Source of the DNA: Lachnospiraceae bacterium
GTDB lineage: Bacteria; Bacillota; Clostridia; Lachnospirales; Lachnospiraceae
Length of the DNA: 64,000 nt
Assembly: GCA_014799465.1 (NCBI GenBank)
Contig: JAAVHZ010000068.1
Location: forward strand, 1-64,000
Reading direction: 5' to 3'
The stretch's first letter is position 1; every line of letters begins with the position of its first letter. Made by a program: the position numbers and the translations under genes. The notes beneath the pieces were generated by a model. The model did no database searches. It saw only the letters and a list, made by a program, of their open reading frames with translations, and was not told the DNA's origin. Below, one piece after another: positions 21,225 to 31,700 of the stretch.

Positions 21225-21626
21225 ATGAGTAATCTTGCTATTCAATTTCTTAATGATGAGGAACAGCCTGTTACACAAGAGGCGGTAGATGAATTGATTC
21301 TTCAGATTCGCAACGCTCAGATTAAATCTGCATTGCTGGCACTGGATGAATACGGCGAGGAGGATTTCCTATATGTGGAGATAGAGAATGGTTGTGCCGC
21401 TCTTGCATTTAACACCTGGGATGAGAAAGGGAATGCCCAAATGTATCAGCCCATCAATCCTAAATACGAGAAGTCTCAAGAGGATGCTCCTGTGAACATT
21501 GGTGGTCAGACTCCGGTTCTTAAGCGAAATATGCTGGATGATTTGAATTTAGCTGCGGAATGTGTTCTTCATTTTGCTAAGACCGGTGAGTTGTATTCTG
21601 GTTTGAAGTGGGTGGAAGCAGAGTAA
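21225..21626 (+). CDS. Putative Imm1-like immunity protein
   Basis: GGQTPVLKRNMLDDLNLAAECVLHFAKTGELYSGLKWVE resembles Imm1-type tails; RBS gaggagg. Confidence 0.5.
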   Translation: MSNLAIQFLNDEEQPVTQEAVDELILQIRNAQIKSALLALDEYGEEDFLYVEIENGCAALAFNTWDEKGNAQMYQPINPKYEKSQEDAPVNIGGQTPVLKRNMLDDLNLAAECVLHFAKTGELYSGLKWVEAE

Positions 21627-21716
21627 AGACTACTCTGAATACAACATGGTAATGAAATAAGCAAGTTATGGTTTGGTGGGAAATAGACAAATTGGTATTT
21701 GATGGAGGCTTTGTTA

Positions 21717-22345
21717 TGTTACCAGCAATTGAAGAAGCAGAAAGAGAATTAAAACTAGCAGGCGAATTAAATCCAGGTCCATGGGTAAAACATTCTATTA
21801 ATGTCGGAATTGCGGCAAGAAATATAGCTTATAAGATGCCAAATCTTGATGAGAATAAGGCATATATTATTGGGTTGTTACATGATATTGGTCGTAGAGT
21901 AGGAATTGTAAATATTCCTAAACATGTTTATGAGGGCTATAAGTATTCATTGTATAAAGGGTGGGATGAAGTGGCAAAAATTTGCATGACACATTCATAT
22001 CCTCTTATGAAAGATGAGTTTAATTATGAGCCCGCCACAGAAGAAGAAAGGGCAATAAAGGAATACATACTACAATGTGAAGAAGATGATTATGACAAGT
22101 TGATTCAGATATGTGATGCGTTAGCAACGGATTATGGATTCGTTATTTTGGAAAAAAGATTTGTTGATGTAACTCGTAGATACGGCATTATGGAAACATA
22201 CATCAAAGGATGGGATATTACATTCAAAAACAAAGAATATTTTGAGCAGATAATGGGATGTTCAATCTATGATGTGTTACCTGATATAGGCAGAACAACA
22301 TTGCTGTGTCCTCCACCCTGGAAGCCTCCTGTTAAAAGCAAGTAG
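21717..22345 (+). CDS. HD-domain phosphohydrolase
   Basis: PWVKHSINVGIAARNIA...YIIGLLHDIGRRVG. Confidence 0.85.
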
Positions 22346-22411
22346 ATGTACAACTTACAATTTGTTGGAAAGTTGCGAGAGAGAAAAATCGGTATTTGAG
22401 GAGGAAATGCA

Positions 22412-23029
22412 ATGGCTAATCCATGGGAAGAAATATCATTATCTGATTACGAAAATCACATGAAATTAGATTCTGTTATGCAATTACAAAACATGAACCA
22501 AATGATGAAAGGTCAGTTTAGTACATATCCTGTAAGTTCTGTTATGATTTTGGGAATTGCCGGTGGTAATGGTCTGGAACATATTGACAAGAATAAATTC
22601 CAAAAAGTATATGGTGTTGATATTAACGCAGAATATCTAACAGCAGTTGAAGAAAGATATTCCGATATTTCTGATATATTGGAATGTATACAATTAAATC
22701 TCATAGAAGAAACGGATAGACTTCCAAAAGCAGAATTATTAGTTGCCAATTTGTTAATTGAGTATATTGGATATGATTGTTTTCAAAAAGCAGTTGAACA
22801 AGTACAACCCCAATATGTTTCATGTATTATTCAGATAAATGTAAATGACAGTTGGGTGTCCGATTCGCCATATATCCATGTATTTGATGACCTGGATAAG
22901 GTTCATCATCAAATGGAAGAAGCTCCATTGATTCAGACTCTAAAGGGAATTGGATATAAACTGACAGCTAAGACAGAAAATCCATTACCGAATGGAAAGA
23001 AATTAGTTCAATTAGATTTTGAACACTAA
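22412..23029 (+). CDS. Class I SAM-dependent methyltransferase
   Basis: VMILGIAGGNGLEHIDKNKFQKVYGVDINAEYL. Confidence 0.8.
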   Translation: MANPWEEISLSDYENHMKLDSVMQLQNMNQMMKGQFSTYPVSSVMILGIAGGNGLEHIDKNKFQKVYGVDINAEYLTAVEERYSDISDILECIQLNLIEETDRLPKAELLVANLLIEYIGYDCFQKAVEQVQPQYVSCIIQINVNDSWVSDSPYIHVFDDLDKVHHQMEEAPLIQTLKGIGYKLTAKTENPLPNGKKLVQLDFEH

Positions 23030-23359
23030 ATTCCTGTCTGCTATCATATTAATCTGTTTATTGCATTTAAAATTAAAGAGTTTAAAATATTTATGGAGAG
23101 ATACTCATTCTTCAGTATTTCAGATTTACTATCTGAATTGTACCAGAGATGGGTTTCTTTTTCTGTGTGGCTTAACAGGTGAAATTCAATATTTGCAGCC
23201 AATTAATTTACTCACTTAACTAAATAACACTACCACATAATTAAACACCGGACATATAAGTTTAAATATAAAGTATTGGAAATCTTTTTAAATGTGTTAA
23301 AATAGTTTTACTAAGTCAAGGATTTGACCATAAACAGACTAACGTTTGGAGGCTATTTT

Positions 23360-24004
23360 ATGTATAGACAATCTTTAAAACAGGACTTACTTCTATATGG
23401 AATTACAGACAGGACATGGCTTAATGGAGCATCGTTATACAGTCAGGTTGAGTGTGCACTGAAAGGCGGTGTGACATTTTTACAGCTTAGAGAAAAGAAT
23501 ATGCCACGCAGTGAGATATTAAAAGAAGCACTAATAATAAAAGAATTGTGCCATAAATATAAAGTACCACTTATAATTAATGATGATGTGGAGTTAGCGG
23601 TGGAAGCAGATGCAGACGGGGTACATGTGGGACAGAAAGATATGGAGGCAGGTGCAGCAAGAGAGAAGCTGGGACCTGAAAAAATACTGGGTGTATCGGC
23701 ACGTACCGTAGAGCAGGCATTGACTGCTGAGAAGATGGGTGCAGATTATCTGGGAGTGGGAGCCATATTTGGAACTAATACCAAATCTGATGCAAGAAAG
23801 ATTGATAACACCATACTTAGTGGTATATGCAGTGCGGTAAATATTCCTGTAGTTGCCATAGGAGGCATAAAGAAGGAAAACATATCAGAACTTTCCGGAA
23901 GCGGAATAAGCGGTGTAGCGGTTATCAGCGGTATTTTTGGGAAGAATGATATAGAGAGTGCCGCTATAGAATTAAAAGAGCTGGCAAAGAAAATAGTTAA
24001 TTAG
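23360..24004 (+). CDS. thiE: Thiamine phosphate synthase
   Basis: LLLYGITDRTWLNG...VTFLQLREKNM...DADGVHVGQKDM...IPVVAIGGIKKENI. Confidence 0.95.
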   Translation: MYRQSLKQDLLLYGITDRTWLNGASLYSQVECALKGGVTFLQLREKNMPRSEILKEALIIKELCHKYKVPLIINDDVELAVEADADGVHVGQKDMEAGAAREKLGPEKILGVSARTVEQALTAEKMGADYLGVGAIFGTNTKSDARKIDNTILSGICSAVNIPVVAIGGIKKENISELSGSGISGVAVISGIFGKNDIESAAIELKELAKKIVN

Positions 24005-24016
24005 GAGAGATACGGA

Positions 24017-24952
24017 GTGTTTTATGAAATAAGGGATGATGCGGCTGATGAAGTGCAGTTTGAAGATATACAGGAAGACAGCATTAGTGCAGGGTGTATG
24101 ACTATGGATGAACTTCTTGATTTGTATCAGCAGTACAAACTGGACAGACAGGTTATTGAAGAATGTTATGCAGATAAATCACATTTCAGAACAGGGGTAG
24201 ACATATACGAAGACTATGCATTTGGCGTCATAGATATAGTAAAACAGCAGAATGTACTGGGAAACCGTGATAAAATTGCATTTATAATAAGAAAAAACCA
24301 GTTTTTGCTGATAAATATTTCAGGAGATAATGATAATCTGGAAGTAATTCTTGAGAATGGAATACATCGGTTCAAGCAGAATATTACACTTGAAAAAATA
24401 GTATTCAGTGTATTTGACAGCTTTGTGAGTGGTGGAAATGCTTTTTTGGAAAATACGGAAAATCGTATAATGGAGATGGAGAAGAATATAGTAGAAAGGC
24501 AGGTAAATGAACTGCTTAATAAAGAAATATATGATATGCGTAACAGATTGTCAGTTATGAGAAGCTATTATGAGCAGCTTGTGGAGATTGGAGAAGAACT
24601 TCTGGAAAATGAAAATGGAATATTTGCATCAAGAGAATTAAGATACTTTAAGATATATAAAGATAAGGTATCAAGGCTCAGCGAAAATACAATGGCATTA
24701 TCGGAGAGCCTTATACATTTAAGAGAAGCACTTGATGCCGCTTTGAATTACAGTATTAATAACACCATGAAAATGTTTACGGTGGTGACTACTGTGTTTC
24801 TGCCGCTGACACTTGTTGCCGGCTGGTATGGAATGAATTTTGAAGGTATGCCGGAGCTGAAATGGGAATATGGTTATGAGGCAGTTATAGGTGTTAGTAT
24901 AGTTGTGGTTATCTTATGTATAATATTTTTTAAGAAGAAAAAATTAATATGA
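24017..24952 (+). CDS. CorA-family magnesium transporter
   Basis: Two C-terminal TM helices with YGMN motif (AGWYGMNFEGMPEL). Confidence 0.93.
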   Translation: MFYEIRDDAADEVQFEDIQEDSISAGCMTMDELLDLYQQYKLDRQVIEECYADKSHFRTGVDIYEDYAFGVIDIVKQQNVLGNRDKIAFIIRKNQFLLINISGDNDNLEVILENGIHRFKQNITLEKIVFSVFDSFVSGGNAFLENTENRIMEMEKNIVERQVNELLNKEIYDMRNRLSVMRSYYEQLVEIGEELLENENGIFASRELRYFKIYKDKVSRLSENTMALSESLIHLREALDAALNYSINNTMKMFTVVTTVFLPLTLVAGWYGMNFEGMPELKWEYGYEAVIGVSIVVVILCIIFFKKKKLI

Positions 24953-24971
24953 GAAAGGAAATGATATAAAT

Positions 24972-25862
24972 ATGGCAGAGGATATTAATCAGATAGTAGA
25001 GTCCATAGTGGAAAGTTATGACAGACATCAGATTATAACAAAAATAGACAGGGAATCACAGCCGAATAAAAGTATAATAGTAGATGCTATTGATAAATTG
25101 CAGAAAATAATATTTCCCGGATTTTTCGAAGAGAAAAATCTTAAACGGGAATACATAAGGTTCTATGTGGGTGAACTTTGCGAAGATGTGGAGTATAATC
25201 TTAACAAACAGATTGCAAAAGCATTTCTTTGCTGCAAAAAATATCAGGAAGTTCCGTCAAAGGAATTAAAAAATAAGACGGAAACCATAACAAATGAATT
25301 TATGCAGAAGATTCCCAAGATAAGAGAATATTTAGAAACTGATGTGCAGGCAGCATATGAGGGTGATCCGGCAGCATACAGCATGGATGAGATTATTTAT
25401 TCTTATCCCGGCATTTATGCAATAATGGTAAGCCGTATAGCACATGAGCTGCACTTGCTAAATGTTCCACTTATACCACGTATAATGACTGAACATGCGC
25501 ATAGCATTACGGGTATCGACATACATCCGGGGGCATCTATTGGAAAATACTTTTTTATTGACCATGGAACAGGCATTGTAATAGGAGAAACTACGGTTAT
25601 AGGAGAACATGTAAAAATATATCAGGGCGTTACACTTGGAGGTCTGTCAACCAGTGGGGGACAGGGCTTGAAAGGCACAAAAAGGCATCCTAATATTGAA
25701 GATTATGTAACAATATATTCGGGAGCTTCTATATTGGGAGGAGAAACGACCATAGGTGAGGGAACTGTAATTGGAGGAAATGCATTTGTGACCAAATCAG
25801 TGTCGGCAAATACTAAGGTTATAGTGAAGAATCCCGAGCTAAAATTTAAACAGGAGGTTTAG
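24972..25862 (+). CDS. cysE: Serine O-acetyltransferase
   Basis: Left-handed beta helix: GIDIHPGASIGKYFFIDHGTGIVIGETTVIGEHVKIYQGVTLGG. Confidence 0.95.
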   Translation: MAEDINQIVESIVESYDRHQIITKIDRESQPNKSIIVDAIDKLQKIIFPGFFEEKNLKREYIRFYVGELCEDVEYNLNKQIAKAFLCCKKYQEVPSKELKNKTETITNEFMQKIPKIREYLETDVQAAYEGDPAAYSMDEIIYSYPGIYAIMVSRIAHELHLLNVPLIPRIMTEHAHSITGIDIHPGASIGKYFFIDHGTGIVIGETTVIGEHVKIYQGVTLGGLSTSGGQGLKGTKRHPNIEDYVTIYSGASILGGETTIGEGTVIGGNAFVTKSVSANTKVIVKNPELKFKQEV

Positions 25863-25863
25863 T

Positions 25864-27612
25864 ATGATAAAAACATTAGCAGCACAAATCAAAGAATTTA
25901 AAAAAGATTCAATATTGACACCTGTGTATATGCTGCTTGAAGTAATTATGGAGACGATTATTCCACTTATGATGGCGTCAATAATTGATGATGGAGTAAA
26001 TAAAGGAAATGTAAAGCATATTTATATTATGGGTGCAGCAATGACCGTAATAGCAGCAATAGGATTGTTTGCAGGCGTAATGGGCGGCAAATATGGAGCA
26101 AGGGCATCTGCAGGTTTTGCAAGAAATCTGAGGAAGGCAATGTATGAGAATATCCAGACATTTTCATTTTCTAATATAGACCATTACAGTACGGCAGGAC
26201 TTGTTACAAGGCTTACTACGGATGTAACTAATCTGCAGAATGCATACCAGATGATATTAAGGATGTGCATGAGGGCACCGGCAAGTATGATATGCGCAAT
26301 GACTATGGCATTTTTTATAAATGCAAGGCTTGCAAGTATTTATCTGATAGCAGTTATTATACTCGGAGTATTGTTAGCTATAATAATGTTAAATGCACAC
26401 AAATATTTTAATCAGGTATTCAGAAGGTATGATGATCTGAATGCCGGCGTACAGGAAAATGTGTCCGCCATAAGGGTGGTTAAGGCTTATGTAAGAGAGG
26501 ATTATGAGAAAAATATATTTGCAAAGGCGAGTACAAATGTATATAAAATGTTTGTGAAAGCAGAAAGTATCATTACATTTAATGCTCCGCTTATGCAACT
26601 TACAGTATATTCATGTATTCTCATAATAAGCTGGCTTGGTGCAAAATCCATAGTAGCAGGTAATCTGGAGACGGGAGAATTAATGAGTCTTCTTACATAT
26701 TGTATGAATATTTTAATGAGCCTTATGATGCTGTCATTTGTATTTGTTATGATTACTATGAGTATGGCAAGTGCGGAACGTATAACGGAAGTACTAAATG
26801 AAGTTCCTGATATCAAAAATTCTGAAAATCCTGTAACAGAAGTAAAGGATGGAGGTATAGTTTTTGAAGATGTGGAATTCAGTTATAATAAGAACAGTGA
26901 AGAAACGGTACTTAAAAATATTAACATTAATATTAAATCAGGAGAAACCATAGGTATAATAGGCGGAACAGGAAGTGCTAAGACAAGCCTTGTGAACCTG
27001 ATAAGCCGTCTGTATGATGTTCAAAAGGGAAGAGTACTGGTAGGTGGAATAGATGTGAAAGAATATGATTTGGAAACGCTTAGGAATTCCGTATCGGTTG
27101 TATTGCAGAAAAATGTATTATTCAGCGGTACAATTCTTGAAAACCTGAGATGGGGAAATAAAGATGCTTCAAAAGAGGAGTGCAAGGAGGCGTGCGTTCT
27201 TGCATGTGCAGATGAGTTCATAGAAAGATTTCCTCAAAAGTACGATACACATATTGAGCAGGGTGGAACGAATGTATCCGGCGGACAAAAGCAAAGGCTG
27301 TGTATAGCAAGGGCACTTCTTAAAAAGCCAAAGGTTCTTATTCTTGATGACAGCACAAGTGCGGTAGATACGGCAACAGATGCTAAGATAAAGGAAGCAT
27401 TTGCAAAAAGCATTCCGGGAACAACTAAGCTTATTATAGCCCAGAGAATCTCAAGTGTACAAAATGCAGACCGTATATTAGTAATGGATGACGGAATGAT
27501 AAACGGATTTGGAACGCATGAGGAACTTCTTAAGACTAATGAAATATACAGAGATGTATATGAATCCCAGACCGGAAGCAGCGGCGATTTTGACCAGAAC
27601 GGAGGTGAGTAA
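25864..27612 (+). CDS. ABC exporter, subunit 1 (TMD-NBD)
   Basis: GIIGGTGSAKTSLVNL, NVSGGQKQRLCIARALL, VLILDDSTSAVD. Confidence 0.95.
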   Translation: MIKTLAAQIKEFKKDSILTPVYMLLEVIMETIIPLMMASIIDDGVNKGNVKHIYIMGAAMTVIAAIGLFAGVMGGKYGARASAGFARNLRKAMYENIQTFSFSNIDHYSTAGLVTRLTTDVTNLQNAYQMILRMCMRAPASMICAMTMAFFINARLASIYLIAVIILGVLLAIIMLNAHKYFNQVFRRYDDLNAGVQENVSAIRVVKAYVREDYEKNIFAKASTNVYKMFVKAESIITFNAPLMQLTVYSCILIISWLGAKSIVAGNLETGELMSLLTYCMNILMSLMMLSFVFVMITMSMASAERITEVLNEVPDIKNSENPVTEVKDGGIVFEDVEFSYNKNSEETVLKNININIKSGETIGIIGGTGSAKTSLVNLISRLYDVQKGRVLVGGIDVKEYDLETLRNSVSVVLQKNVLFSGTILENLRWGNKDASKEECKEACVLACADEFIERFPQKYDTHIEQGGTNVSGGQKQRLCIARALLKKPKVLILDDSTSAVDTATDAKIKEAFAKSIPGTTKLIIAQRISSVQNADRILVMDDGMINGFGTHEELLKTNEIYRDVYESQTGSSGDFDQNGGE

Positions 27613-27613
27613 A

Positions 27614-29509
27614 GTGAAAGACAGAAATGTAAGATTCCAAGGGAAAAAGACAAAAGATTCAGGAAAAATATTTAAAAGGCTGATGAAGTACATATTAAAG
27701 AATTATAAATGGCACATTGCCATAGTTGTTATATGTATATTTATAAGTGTACTTGCAAATGTTCAGGGTACATTATTCTTAAAGACACTGGTAGACGTTT
27801 ATATATTACCACTTATAGGCAGTGACAATCCTGATTATGGAAACCTTCTGGCAGCTATATTAAAGGTGGCGGCATTTTATGGAATTGGAGTATTGGCTAC
27901 ATATACATATAACAGAATTATGGTAAATGTCAGCCAGGGCACATTAAAGAATTTAAGAACAGATATGTTTGTCCATATGGAAAGTCTTCCGATTAAGTAT
28001 TTTGATACTCATGCACATGGAGATATTATGTCCACATATACTAATGATATAGATACGTTAAGGCAGATGGTAAGCCAGAGTATGCCGCAGCTTTTATCAA
28101 GTGTTATAACTGTTGTAAGTGTATTTGTAAGTATGTTAAGACTTAATATACCACTGACATTTGTTACATTATTCATGGTGGCAGTCATGCTTAGCGTAAC
28201 AAAGAAACTGGCAGGTTTGAGCGGAAAATATTTTATTGCACAGCAAAAAGATTTAGGCATGTTAAACGGATATATAGAGGAAATGATGGATGGCCAGAAG
28301 GTAGTTAAAGTATTCTGCCATGAAGAAGAAAGCATTGAAAAATTTGACAGCCTGAATGATAAGCTGTTTGAAAGTGCTGATGCGGCAAACAGATTTGCAA
28401 ATATACTGATGCCTATAAATGCACAGCTTGGAAATATCAGTTATGTGTTGTGTACAATGGTGGGAGGAGTCCTTGCACTGAATACGGTGGGAGGATTTAC
28501 GTTAGGCGGACTTGCAAGCTTCCTGACATTTAATAAGAGCTTTAATATGCCTATAAATCAGGTGAGTCAGCAGCTTAACAGTATAGTAATGGCAATGGCG
28601 GGAGCAGCCAGAATATTTAATTTGCTTGATGAAACACCGGAGACTGATGAGGGTTATGTAAGCCTTGTAAATGTATATGAGGAAAATGGCACATTTAAAG
28701 AAACTGAAGAATACACAGGAAAATGGGCATGGAAACATGTTCACAAAGCAGATGGTACAGTGGACTACAAAGAACTGAAAGGTGATGTTGTATTTGATGA
28801 TGTGGATTTTGGATATAATGATGATAAAATAGTACTTCATAATATAAAATTGTATGCAAAACCCGGACAGAAGATAGCATTTGTAGGTTCTACAGGTGCC
28901 GGAAAGACTACAATAACAAACCTTATAAACAGATTTTATGATATACAGGATGGAAAAATAAGGTATGACGGCATAAATATTAATAAAATAAAGAAAGCAG
29001 ATTTAAGACATTCACTTGGCATAGTTCTTCAGGATACACACCTTTTTACCAATACGGTAATGGAGAATATAAGATATGGAAAGCTTGATGCAACAGATGA
29101 TGAGGTCATAGCAGCGGCAAAGCTTGCAAATGCCCACGGTTTTATAAAGCATCTTCCGAATGGATATGATACAATGCTTACCGGTGATGGTGCAAATTTA
29201 AGTCAGGGACAAAGGCAGCTTCTTGCCATTGCAAGGGCGGCAGTGGCAAATCCGCCTGTATTGATTCTGGATGAGGCAACAAGTTCCATAGATACCAGAA
29301 CAGAGAAGATTGTGCAGGATGGGATGGATAAGCTGATGGCAGGCAGAACAACATTTGTAATTGCACATAGGCTGTCTACGGTAAGGAACAGTGACTGCAT
29401 TGTGGTACTTGAGCAGGGAAGGATAATAGAAAAGGGTACACATGAAGAACTTATAGAATGTAAAGGAAAATATTATCAGTTGTATACGGGGAATGTACAA
29501 AATTCTTAG
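27614..29509 (+). CDS. ABC exporter, subunit 2 (TMD-NBD)
   Basis: AFVGSTGAGKTTITNLINRF, NLSQGQRQLLAIARA, VLILDEATSSID; likely GTG start 27614 after RBS ggaggtg. Confidence 0.95.
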   Translation: MKDRNVRFQGKKTKDSGKIFKRLMKYILKNYKWHIAIVVICIFISVLANVQGTLFLKTLVDVYILPLIGSDNPDYGNLLAAILKVAAFYGIGVLATYTYNRIMVNVSQGTLKNLRTDMFVHMESLPIKYFDTHAHGDIMSTYTNDIDTLRQMVSQSMPQLLSSVITVVSVFVSMLRLNIPLTFVTLFMVAVMLSVTKKLAGLSGKYFIAQQKDLGMLNGYIEEMMDGQKVVKVFCHEEESIEKFDSLNDKLFESADAANRFANILMPINAQLGNISYVLCTMVGGVLALNTVGGFTLGGLASFLTFNKSFNMPINQVSQQLNSIVMAMAGAARIFNLLDETPETDEGYVSLVNVYEENGTFKETEEYTGKWAWKHVHKADGTVDYKELKGDVVFDDVDFGYNDDKIVLHNIKLYAKPGQKIAFVGSTGAGKTTITNLINRFYDIQDGKIRYDGININKIKKADLRHSLGIVLQDTHLFTNTVMENIRYGKLDATDDEVIAAAKLANAHGFIKHLPNGYDTMLTGDGANLSQGQRQLLAIARAAVANPPVLILDEATSSIDTRTEKIVQDGMDKLMAGRTTFVIAHRLSTVRNSDCIVVLEQGRIIEKGTHEELIECKGKYYQLYTGNVQNS

Positions 29510-29527
29510 TATTTATGTTCAAAACGG

Positions 29528-29557
29528 TTGATTTTATAAGCAATTCTGTTATATAAT
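29528..29557 (+). promoter_or_regulatory. Candidate promoter
   Basis: TTGATT-N18-TATAAT. Confidence 0.55.
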
Positions 29558-29595
29558 CGAAATACAATTATATAATATAAGATTGGAGGAATTGT

Positions 29596-30441
29596 ATGAA
29601 AAGAATACAAAAGATACTTATTCTTATTGCATCGGTACTATTTATAATGGTAATGGTGCCAACAAGCACAGAGGCAGCATCATCAACAGTAAAGCTCAAT
29701 AAAAAGACTTTGACGATGTATGCCGGAGGAAGTACAACACTAAAGATGACAGGCACTGCAAAGAAACTTAAATGGAGCAGCAGCAATAAGTCAGTTGCCA
29801 CAGTATCAGCTAAAGGTGTGGTTACTGCAAAAAAATCAGGAAAAACAATTATTACAGTTAAGTCAGGAAGCAAAAAGGCTACTTGTAAAGTTACCGTAAA
29901 GAAGAGATTGTCAGCAAAGCAGGCTGTTGCAAAATATAACAGTCAGATGAAGAAAGTAAGGAATATTACTCTGAAGGTATATGCAGGTTCGGTTAAGCCG
30001 GCTAATTACTTTTTAACAATAGCTACAAACGTTGATACAAAGGTTACATATATGGATATGTCGGCAATGGATTTACCTAAAATGTACTACAAAGGTAATA
30101 AGGTTTACTGGTATGACGCATCAGCTAAAAAGTGGTATTATTACACAAGCAGCGACGGTAATAGTGATATACAAGTTAACCCGGCAGGTATTCTGATAAC
30201 AGGAGACATGAAGTATAAAAATGCCGGAGTCAAGACCTTTAATGGTAAGAAATGTCAGGCACTTCAGGTTACTATAGAAGGCAGTCCTGCAATTTTCTAT
30301 CTTGACCTTGCGGATTATAGCTTAGTCGGTGTTTCAGAAGGACAAGGTAAGGAAAAAATGGTAATATTATTTGATACGAAAACAAAAGTATCAATACCTT
30401 CTTCCGTTACAAAAAATGCAACATATAAAAATTATTCATAA
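29596..30441 (+). CDS. Exported Ig-like (BIG2) domain protein
   Basis: Signal peptide; VKLNKKTLTMYAGGSTTLKMTGTAKKLKWSSSNKSVATVSAKGVVTAKKSGKTIITVKSG. Confidence 0.9.
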   Translation: MKRIQKILILIASVLFIMVMVPTSTEAASSTVKLNKKTLTMYAGGSTTLKMTGTAKKLKWSSSNKSVATVSAKGVVTAKKSGKTIITVKSGSKKATCKVTVKKRLSAKQAVAKYNSQMKKVRNITLKVYAGSVKPANYFLTIATNVDTKVTYMDMSAMDLPKMYYKGNKVYWYDASAKKWYYYTSSDGNSDIQVNPAGILITGDMKYKNAGVKTFNGKKCQALQVTIEGSPAIFYLDLADYSLVGVSEGQGKEKMVILFDTKTKVSIPSSVTKNATYKNYS

Positions 30442-30456
30442 TGATTTTTAAATCAA

Positions 30457-30485
30457 ATCAGGAGGACAATGTTCTCCTGATTTTT
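30457..30485 (+). terminator. Rho-independent terminator
   Basis: aatcaggaggacaatgttctcctgattttt. Confidence 0.85.
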
Positions 30486-30608
30486 ATTATATAGGGCTTT
30501 AAATATTATTATTTTAATAAAACCCACGCATTTTATAGTAGTAAAATTCACCACCAAATGTTATAATGAAATCATATATTAATGTTGGTGAGAGAGAGGT
30601 GAAGTACT

Positions 30609-31682
30609 ATGCACAGGGTGAGTTTATCAGAATTGAAATCAGGCATGGTTACTGCAAAAGATATTATTGTTGACGAGCAGTTAATAGTTTCAAAAGGAGC
30701 AGTACTATCTGACAGTGCTATAGAAAAGTTAAAAAAATATGTTATTCTGGGCATAGAGGTTGAGGATGAAGACACCGAGACATTTACTAAAGAGGTAGAG
30801 CAGGATAAATCATATTCTGAAAGGGTGAAAAACAGTCAGGAGTTTTCAAGATTTAAAAATAAGTTCAATGATGCAGCAGAAGACCTTCAGCGTACAATTA
30901 ATGATGTAGTGGAAAAGAATAAGCCGTTGGATATAGATGTTATGCTGCATCCGGTGCTGGAGACATTAGATTCACTGGACAACAAAATAAGTGTATTTGC
31001 CATGATGCAGAATATGCGGGATTATGATGATGCTACATATGTGCATTGTGTCAATGTGGCACTTATATGTAATATATTTTCAAAATGGCTGGATTTTACT
31101 GAAGAGGAGACTAAAATTGCAACTGCATGCGGACTGCTTCACGATATTGGAAAACTGACTATTGAAAAAGATATTATTCAGAAACCGGGTCGTCTGACAG
31201 ATGATGAATATGAAATTATTAAGCAGCATACTATAGCAGGTTATAATCTTTTAAAGAATTATCATATAGACCTGCATATAAAGAATGCGGCATTGCTCCA
31301 CCATGAAAGATGTGACGGTTCGGGATATCCATACGGATTAACCAGAAATCAGATAGATTCATATGCCAAAATGGTAGCCATAGCAGATGTATATGATGCA
31401 ATGACAGCCACCAGAGTATACAGGGATGCACTTTGTCCTTTTGAAGCTGTATCTGAATTTGAGGAAGATGGACTTCAAAAGTATGATACAAAATATCTTA
31501 TGACATTTTTGGAAAATATGGAAAATACATATCTTTTGAATAGAGTAAGGCTTAGTGACGGCAGAGAAGGCGAAATAATATTTATGCGTAGAGATATGTT
31601 GGATAAGCCGACTGTAAAATGTGGTATGGACTTTATAGATTTAGCAATACAAAAGGATTTATATATAGAAAAAATTATTTAA
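30609..31682 (+). CDS. HD-GYP domain protein (putative c-di-GMP phosphodiesterase)
   Basis: ACGLLHDIGKL...HHERCDGSGYPYGL...IADVYDAMTATRVYRDA. Confidence 0.93.
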   Translation: MHRVSLSELKSGMVTAKDIIVDEQLIVSKGAVLSDSAIEKLKKYVILGIEVEDEDTETFTKEVEQDKSYSERVKNSQEFSRFKNKFNDAAEDLQRTINDVVEKNKPLDIDVMLHPVLETLDSLDNKISVFAMMQNMRDYDDATYVHCVNVALICNIFSKWLDFTEEETKIATACGLLHDIGKLTIEKDIIQKPGRLTDDEYEIIKQHTIAGYNLLKNYHIDLHIKNAALLHHERCDGSGYPYGLTRNQIDSYAKMVAIADVYDAMTATRVYRDALCPFEAVSEFEEDGLQKYDTKYLMTFLENMENTYLLNRVRLSDGREGEIIFMRRDMLDKPTVKCGMDFIDLAIQKDLYIEKII

Positions 31683-31700
31683 ACCGGAAGGATTTATCTT

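Noticed and set aside
23220-23360. TPP riboswitch upstream of thiE
   Set aside because: No recognisable CTGAGA-type TPP core in the leader.
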